Positions 57,121 through 64,000 of a stretch of DNA of 64,000 bases are shown in pieces; the first letter of the stretch is position 1; the number at the start of each line of letters is the position of its first letter. The translations under genes were made by a program, and so were the position numbers. The notes beneath the pieces are model-generated. The model searched no databases, had not been told where the DNA came from, and worked only from the letters and a program-made list of their open reading frames with translations. The stretch is from Gnetum montanum (Eukaryota; Streptophyta; Gnetopsida; Gnetales; Gnetaceae). The stretch spans positions 735,454 to 799,453 of the forward strand of contig MNCI01006964.1 of NCBI GenBank assembly GCA_015680685.1, read 5' to 3'.

Positions 57121-58400
57121 AGAACATCTTGAGGTACAAGTGATTCACTGAGTTGGCGAACTCGTTGCCATCCATGTCTACCAGCTTGAAGGCTCCATTC
57201 CTGAAGGCTTTAGTGACCACGTAAGGCCCTTCCTAGTTTGTTGATAATTTTCTCATGTCCTCATGGATGGCCTTGAGGACAAGGTCTCCCCTCTGTACTG
57301 GCCGCCAATGTGAGTCTGCAAGGTGCTTTTGCTGCTGCTTGCTCTGGTAGTTCTCTATGTATCTCAGTGTCTATGCACGTTCCTCCTCTATTGAGTCAAG
57401 GTCAATGATCCACAACTCATTGTTCTGGGCTTCACTCATGACATCAAATAGGATCATCCATAGTGATGGTACCTGCAACTCAAGAGGCAACACAGCTTTA
57501 GATCCATAAAGAACGCTATAAGGAGTCTTACTTGTTGCTATTCTGCACATCATCTTGTAGGCCCATAGAACATAGAGGATTTGCTCATGCCACTGCCTCT
57601 TGCTGTTGTTAAGCATCCGCTTTAGCAAGTTGATTATGAACTTATTTGTAGCCTCCACCTATCCATTCACCTACGGGTAGTACAGGGAGGAGAACGATTT
57701 CTTGATGCCTAGGTTGCTGTAGAAGCTTCAGGTTTCCGTACTACTGAACTGTGGCCCATTGTCGATCACAATAGTCATTGGAAGCCAAAATCTTATTATG
57801 ATGTTGTCAAGGATGAAGTTGTAGATTTTATGAGACATCGTTTTCCTCAGGGGAATAGCTTCCACCCACTTAGTAAAATACTCAATGGCGTTGATAATGA
57901 AACTATGCCCTCTAGAGGACTTAGGTGTAATGGGTCCTATGAGGTCTAGTCCCCGTTGTTGGAAAGGCCACATGATTTGTGTTGGGTGTAGGTCCGTAGG
58001 TGAGACATGTATGAGATTTTCATATCTCTAGCACGTGTCACACATCTTGAATTTTGACAGGTAGTCATGCTCCATGTGGGGCCAATAGTACCGTAGGCAC
58101 CTAATTTTTGCAGCCATAGCCCTAGGTGCTATGTGTCCGCTGCATAGCCCCTCATGTAATTCATTAACTACCTTCTGCACCTGCTCCCCACCCACGCATG
58201 CCAGCAATATCCTGTCGTAGGAATGTCGGCACAGGGCATCATTTCCCATGACCATGTATTGTTGGGCACACTTACAAATTGCATCTCTTTGGGCAAATGT
58301 CAATCCACTTGGGGGTTCACCATGTTGTAGATAAGCTTTAATGTTAGGGTACCACTCCTGGGTATCCATAGCACTAACAGAGGCCATGTGTCCCACCTAA
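57121..58400 (-). pseudogene. Integrase of element D
   Basis: Zinc-binding segment at 58170-58030: ELHEGLCSGHIAPRAM, YYWPHMEHDY, CDTC. Core: GLDLIGPI (about 57945), VIDNGPQFSS (57760) and VEATNKFI (57660), so the D, D and E positions of the triad are present. TPYSVLYG, LPLELQVPS and the C-terminal tail GDLVLKAI, EGPYVVTKA and NHLYLKMFYV follow. Stops near 57735, 57675 and 57370 disable it. Confidence 0.85.
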
Positions 58401-58540
58401 ATGATAGGCTCAGTGCATTCGATAATCGAAGTTGGAAGGTTTGCGAATGAGTGTGGTGGAATGTTTAATGCAATGATAGCCAAGGCATCTGCCACAGTGT
58501 TTTTGTTGTGTGGCACGTGTTGCACATCTATGATCGCAAC

Positions 58541-59360
58541 TTACTTAAGTAGGCTTTTTCCTAGGTCGCAGAAGAATTGCAGGTGAGTAGCCTTGCAGGC
58601 ATAGACTTTAATGATTTGATTCAGAACTAGTTGTGAATCACTGCAGATTACTAGGTGTTGTATGCATAGTGCTCGGGCAGCTAAGAGGCCCCTGAGTAAC
58701 CCTTCATACTCTACCACATTATTGGTGCAGGGAAACGTGAAATGATAAGGAAACAGGTGCATTTCCCCATAGGGGAACTTGATGACGGTAGCTGCACTAC
58801 CTCCTCATGTGGTTGAGGCACCGTCAAAGTGTAAAATGGCTTCGAGATGCAATGGGACAATGTTGATAATGCCAACATGCTCATCTAGGAATTCGAGGTC
58901 TATGGTTGCTTGGTTCTCAATGGGCGAGGCCATGAGTTGGATCGCTATGGCTTGACCCTTCGTCGACAATTGACTTACATAGTGTAGATCGAACTCCGTA
59001 GTTATTTCTTTCCATCAGGCTATCCAGCTACTTTCGTATAGGTTGTTAGTGATAGCCTAGAGAATGTTGGTTTTGCAAACGATGTTAGTTGTACTGCAGA
59101 ATAGGTAATGCCTCCACTTTTTTAGTGTGAACACTAAGGCAAGGAAATTCCTCTCCACTTGGTTGTATTTTTTCTCATGCGCTATTAGTGTGTGACTCAA
59201 ATAATACACTGGTATCTCTAACCTATCGTCTCATTTCTGACACAACAGTTCCATGATAGATGTGTTAGAGGTGGTGAGGTAGATGAAGAAGGGTTTATTC
59301 CTTTATGGCAGATGCATAGTTGGGAGGTGTAAAAGCTCCTTCTTCAGGTCGTCGAAGGCC
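58541..59360 (-). pseudogene. Two RNase H domains of element D
   Basis: Retroviral-type RNase H: FFIYLTTSNTS (about 59285-59250), HEKKYNQVERNFLALVFTL and WRHYLFCSTTNIVC (to 59085). Second plant-type RNase H: LHFDGASTT (about 58830), NNVVEYEGLLRGL (about 58710) and SDSQLVLNQ (about 58620). Same dual layout as in A and B. Stops break both. Confidence 0.8.
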
Positions 59361-60560
59361 TATGAACACTGGGTTGTCCACTTGAACTTAACCTCCTTCT
59401 TTAGAAGATGTTGCATGGGGTGTAACTTGTCAATCAACCTTGCTATAAACCTTCTAATGAATTTCACCCTACCTTGAAAACAATATAATTCCTTAAGATT
59501 TGTGGGAGGTGCCAGGTTGACGATGGCCTTGACTTTGTCAAGGTCCACCTGTATTCCGGCCTCCGATACCATGAACCCTAACATGCACCCGATTTTCACG
59601 CTGAAGCCGCACTTCTTAGGATTGAGATGTAAGTTGTGTATTTGACAGCACTTGAGGACTACCCCTAGATCATGTGGGTGATCAGCTACCTCCTTATACT
59701 TGACTGCTATATCATCCATGTAGTCATTTAATGTTTCTAGGATATAGTCGCTGAAAATGTAGGTCATGGCTCGCTAGTAGGTTACTCCATCATTCTTGAG
59801 ACCGAAAGGCATCATGGTGTAGTAGAAGGTACCACATGGGGTCATGAAGGTTGTTGTCAGTTAGTGCTTTGGGTTAATGCGGATTTGGTTATATCCATAG
59901 AAACCATCCATGAAGGATAGCAGAGCATGACCAACCATGGTGTCAATGAGCTAATCGATGCTTAGAAGTGGCAAATCGTCCTTTATCGTTGCTTTTTTCA
60001 AGTCTTGAAAGTCTATATAGATTCGTATTCCTCCCATTTTCTTTGAAACCACAACGATGTTAAACACCCATTCCAAGTAGTCAACCACGCGGATGATACC
60101 AGCATGCTATAGCTTGGTGATTTCATCCCTCACGGCTAGTGCGATTTTTGGCTTGACCTTGCGAACCTTCTGCTTGATTAGCTTCATACGTGGGTCTAGG
60201 ACAATGTTGTGCTAAATTAGCCATGGATCTAGACCTAGATGTCATTGTACGACAATGCGAAGACATTGATGTTGTCTTGCAGAATCTTGGCTACATTTTT
60301 ATACGTCTGTGCATCTAGGAGGGAGCTGAGTTTTAACGTTTTCACCTCCCCCTTGGACGTGGTCACAGGCATCTCGACAAGAGGGTCCTCGATTACATCC
60401 CTAGCCTCTAATTCTAGGGTTTGGACCAGATGCTTGGGCTAGTCTGGGCATGCTTCTAAGGCTGCTATAGTGCTAGCTATGGTTCACTCCCAATCGATTA
60501 GGTTGGAGTTTCACTATCTCACGAGCTTGCCATGTGGACCTGCTAGCATTAAGGGTGTGG
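59361..60560 (-). pseudogene. Reverse transcriptase and N-terminal pol of element D
   Basis: KQKVRKVKPKIALAVRDEIT (60186 on), IYIDFQDLKKATIKDD, FMDGFYGYNQIRIN (about 59900), MMPFGLKN (59805) and NDYMDDIAVK (about 59720), the last being the polymerase active-site box with Met for Val, a common alternative. LNPKKCGFSVKIGCMLGFM follows. Element A's first pol segment (KILKLSSLL) has its counterpart near 60330. Interrupted by stops. Confidence 0.85.
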
Positions 60561-60714
60561 AGAGATCACGATGAATTTTCATCTCTTGCTCGACCTGCCA
60601 ACACGAGATGAAAGCCTAGTTAAGAGGCACTTGTTGTTAGAGATTTTGTATAATGAAAATTTGCAAAACAACGATGAGATGCAACTTGCAAAGTATGATG
60701 ATATAAAGATTAAA

Positions 60715-61295
60715 AGCTTGCCAATTTAAGGTCATGGTGGACCACCAAGGTACAAGAATATGAAGCTTGTTAAAAAATGTAAACTACTAATGCAAAAATG
60801 AAAAACTGCTAGAAGTTGTGAAATTGCCAATGCAAAACTGCGAAATTGCTGAAAAATGTGAAACTGCCCATGTAAAAATGTGAAATTTCTAGTTTAACGT
60901 CATTGCGAATGACCAAATTGTAACATGCAAAATCGTAACATGCAAAACTGGAAGTATGCAAAACTAGAAATTGCAGATATAAGAAATGAAAAATTTCTAA
61001 TGCAAAAATGCAAACAGCCGACATGAAAACATGAACCGCTAGAAATTGCGAAACTGCCAATGCGAAAGTGCAAAATTGCTAGTTTAACGTCATTGCGGAC
61101 TGCGAATGTCTAACAAGGTCGAAACTGCTAGTTTAAGGTCTTTTCCGACTGTTAAAGGTGCAACTATGCTAGGATTGCTAGTTTAAGGTCTTTTCAGATC
61201 CTTAAAGGTGAAACTATGCTAGGATAGCTGGATTAAGGTCTTTTCGGACCGACAATGCTGCAATTACTAGGGTTACTAGTTTAAGGTCTTTTCGG
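60715..61295 (-). repeat. Module-boundary motif cluster (element D, before RT)
   Basis: On plus, GCCAATTTAAGGTCATGGTGG (60720), CTAGTTTAACGTCATTGCGG (60888, 61080), then four ~50-bp units CTAGTTTAAGGTCTTTTCGG (61119-61290; one has GGATTAAGG). Between them, 60780-61075 is a looser repeat of AAACTGC and AATGCAAAA words. Confidence 0.72.
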
Positions 61296-61434
61296 ACCCG
61301 TAGCGAAAAAAAATATTTTTTTTTGTATTCGGGAAAGAAAACAGTTGGTTTGAAGCATGTCAAGGTTTTCATGTCGATAGTGCTACAATGTCGTGGCAAG
61401 CATGCTACACTGTACGACGCACTCCACATTAATC

Positions 61435-61500
61435 AGAGAGAGAGAGCACCCAGTTTCCCTTTCTTGCCATTATGGCCATAAATAAGGGTTAAACCCTAGT
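61435..61500 (+). promoter_or_regulatory. Possible promoter of the antisense gene in element D
   Basis: An (AG)n run at 61435-61446, a TATA-like CATAAATAAG at 61477-61486 and a telo-box-like AAACCCTAG at 61491-61499 lie 140-200 bp before the start codon at 61639. Teloboxes and GA repeats are common in plant core promoters. The assignment is by eye. Confidence 0.35.
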
Positions 61501-61638
61501 AATTTTGCCATTCTCACTGTAAGAGCGTAGAGCCCACATCGGAGCACAAGGCAATTTCGGAGCATGAAGAAATTGTGCTAACAAATAGCAAGGCATTTTT
61601 TTTTGCATAACAAAGAGGGGGAATCTGCAACCAGGACG

Positions 61639-64000
61639 ATGGCTCCTAAGAAGGAACATACTCATCTAGCACTTTCAAAGGTTGAGAAGGTGAAGAAAAC
61701 CCTAGGGCGCATGACACAAGCATGCGTCACAGTGTAGAAGGACATGCCATTGACCCAGTAGGTTACTATGCTTCCTCTGCTTTTTCGCAATTCTGTTATC
61801 ATCCTTTTTTTCTGCTTTCATTATGTATCCTAGTCTTAGTCATCTACATTTTCTATCGTTGCGTCATTTTGGCCTTTGCATCACCTTTGTCGCCATTTTG
61901 GCCATCGCGGATGCATAAACGTTACATCATAGTTGCCTGCAAGGTCGCTTAAACCACCACCGCTGTGGTAGTCAAAACTGTAGGGACTTGGATAGTTTAA
62001 GTTACTTGGCTTTCGAATAGAGTAATGTAGAACCCTCAGGGGGGCTAGGCCATGTGTGATGCGACAGTGCGACACATGTTTTGTTAGGGCATGTTGTTAA
62101 TCATCCTATTAGGGTTAACTGCTCTATTGCTGCACTAGGCTATTTTTTTTCTATGCTAGCACTTTCATGTTCTTACTATGCTATGCCTGGGAAGAGGGTT
62201 ATGCTACGCTATATGCATGAACTGCTAGGTGTTGCTACGTTGCATGTGTATTGCACTTAGACATGATGCTAACAATTACTGGTCGTGTTGCGCAAGATGG
62301 GGCCAAGGCCAATCCTAATTATTTTAGAAGTTAGAGGGGTACTGTGTCATGTGAGCATACCTGTGGCTAATGCTCCTCCTCCCCAGATACGTATGGGAGA
62401 GTGGGGCATCTGGTTCAAGAAAGGGGAACAGGACTTCTTATGATTCCTCCTTGACCACTTCAGTGTCATCATTTGGTCATCCTTAGAGGAGGAGGAGGCA
62501 GCCGGCATAATAGAAGCCATTTTGCCCGGGGGGGGCAAGGCATTCTGAGGTTTTTGATTGATGGGGCAATCATGGGAAGGCAGGGGGAAGGATCCAGTCA
62601 GCACCCAATAGGGTGCATTTGGCCTAGATCTGGGAGATTCTTGAGTATAGTTGCTACCACCATTACAACACACTATTCTTCACATGTTTTATGATGACAT
62701 GCTTCCAGAACCCTCAAGGAACTATCTACTGTGCTGGTGGGTGAGTTTTGTAGCCTTGTTCTGCTATGTTTGTGCAACGCTGGCCATATTGGCCCAATGC
62801 TAACAGTATGCGTTTGTTACCAAGTTCTTCATCTACAAGGATGGAGTTCACAACCTACTAGACCTATTGACTATAGCACATATAGCCTTACAGGAGTTCT
62901 CTTTTGCTGAGAACCTATAGGCGAGTGTGATCGATCAATGTGGTAGTGCATACCACACCTACCCAGGCATGTATTCTATTTCCTATGATTAGTGCAAGAG
63001 GTAAGGTTGGCTGGATGAGGAGTGGGAAGAACCCTTCAAACCAATCATGGTTGAATAAGTTCTAGGTGAACTCCCATAGTTCCTGTTACCGTACCGACCT
63101 TGTAGGCCAAACAGTAAGTGCCACATGCTTAAGTGTCTTTGCAATTTTCAAATTTTTTGCATTTTTGCACTAAACATTTTTTGTGAACCTATTGCAGGGG
63201 CGAGGAAGCCTTAGGAGGTGATGGTGGTGACCGCAGAGACACAGGGGGCAAATATCCACTTCAAGTATGGAGAAGTAGAGACAAGCCAACATTGGCTAAA
63301 CGACGTGGCCTTGGATTCCTTGCTCCGGAACACTAAAAGAGTGGGGCTTATGGATCTATTCCTGGCCCCGAATCTGAATGTTCTTGCCGTCAAGATGCTC
63401 TCCTTGGTTGAATCCTTTTCTGACAAGGTGAACTGCTTCCGCCTATGCGTGCATGGCATACAAGTGGTCATTGACATCAATGACCAACTGTTCATGGACC
63501 TCTTTGGTCTCCCTGCCGAAGGCATCCTCATAGGGTCAAAGTCCAAGGTAGAGCTGACCCTTCAGAAGAAGGACATCCAGGAGTGGCTAGGGCTTACCAA
63601 GGAGCGAAAGGGGCTCCCTATGGAGAAGCTCAAAGAGGGACTCGCAAAGGGGATTTACCCTATCTTTCATGCTCATTCGTTCCCCTAGCTTCTTACCCAA
63701 GGAAAGGTCCTGAGGATTGAGCAGGCTTGGGTAATACATGAGGTTATGGAGGAGGGGGCTTCCTACAACTGGGCTAGGTTTTTATGTAATGGCTTGCAGA
63801 CTGAAATCTTGGGGCTCCTTAAAAAAACATAGTCTCGCTCCAATATACATTATGCCTTTTACGTAGCCTGCCTGAAGCACTTCGCAGAGTTTTTGGTGGT
63901 TTAGGAGAATGGAGTCTGGGTCATACGAAATCACGACTAGATTTTCAGACCATGGATTCACCAGATCCTTTGAACCACCCAAGCCCAAGATCCCCCAGAA
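61639..64000 (+). pseudogene. Antisense multi-exon gene of element D, 3' end outside window
   Basis: ATG at 61639 opens exon 1 (MAPKKEHTHLALSKVEKV), ending near 61757. Exon 2 is 62297-62740 (acceptor GCGCAAG, donor GTGAGT) and encodes RPILIILEVRGVLCHV, then WGIWFKKGEQDFL and HFSVIIWSSLEEEEAAG, a strong HAD/FCP1-phosphatase pattern (F-x-V-x-I-W-S-S) but with Glu in place of the nucleophilic Asp. Exon 3 is 62807-63113; the intron 63114-63197 has GTAAGT and TTGCAG. Exon 4 (63198 on) holds HFKYGEVETSQHWL, LMDLFLAPNLNVLAVKML, HGIQVVIDI, DLFGLPAEG, and further on HFAEFLVV. Intron positions equal those in A and B. Stops at 61732, 63688 and elsewhere mark decay. Confidence 0.75.

Larger units (their letters stand above)
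54103..64000 (-). mobile_element. Element D: giant Tat-like element, 5' half outside window
   Basis: On minus from the window edge: antisense gene (plus 61639 onward), boundary motif, pol (60560 to 57121), boundary motif, 3' untranslated region, polypurine tract and 3' LTR. The layout equals elements A and B; gag-protease and 5' LTR should lie beyond 64000. Integrase keeps its catalytic Glu, unlike A. Confidence 0.82.

Overview
The window looks like non-genic DNA from a very large seed-plant nuclear genome. Essentially every recognisable feature is a decayed plant LTR retrotransposon or an endogenous plant pararetrovirus (caulimovirid) copy. A gymnosperm is my best guess, from the large, old, nested, slowly removed elements, but the sequence does not prove it. 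I saw no host gene outside the elements, and no tRNA or rRNA gene or CRISPR array.

Layout. (1) 1-3804 (+): element G1, an Athila-like copy with gag and protease, no reverse transcriptase or integrase, and an intact-looking 3' LTR (2813-3804). (2) 4056-5220 (-): truncated LTR of the same family as element D. (3) 5225-7791 (-): element G2, 5' LTR, primer-binding site and gag of the G1 family. (4) 7792-13590 and 32432-45320 (-): element B, a giant Tat-like Ty3/gypsy element. In its own orientation it reads 5' LTR, gag-protease, an antisense gene, a tandem array, then pol, which G2 cuts off. (5) 13591-32431 (+): element A, a complete 18.8-kb relative of B, with two ~1.55-kb LTRs and a perfect 5-bp target-site duplication (GGATC), inserted into B's tandem array. 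(6) About 45790-52903 (-): element V, a circularly permuted endogenous pararetrovirus. (7) 52904-54102 (+): element E, a 5' fragment (LTR end, primer site, leader, gag start) of an A-type element. (8) 54103-64000 (-): element D, a third giant element with 3' LTR, pol and the antisense gene, running off the window.

The most interesting feature is shared by A, B and D. Between protease and reverse transcriptase each carries a multi-exon gene on the opposite strand with GT-AG introns. Its first large exon resembles the HAD/FCP1-type phosphatase fold, but all three copies have Glu where the catalytic Asp should be. Introns in a retrotransposed unit survive only if they are not spliced from the genomic RNA, which an antisense position explains. 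A short motif (core ATGAC-N2-TAAACT in A's orientation) recurs at every module boundary of these elements, and an inverted repeat spans the polypurine tract/3' LTR junction in A and D.

All coding regions carry stops or frameshifts, so the window is a record of ancient elements rather than active genes. Domain names come from motif reading by eye; no database search was possible.
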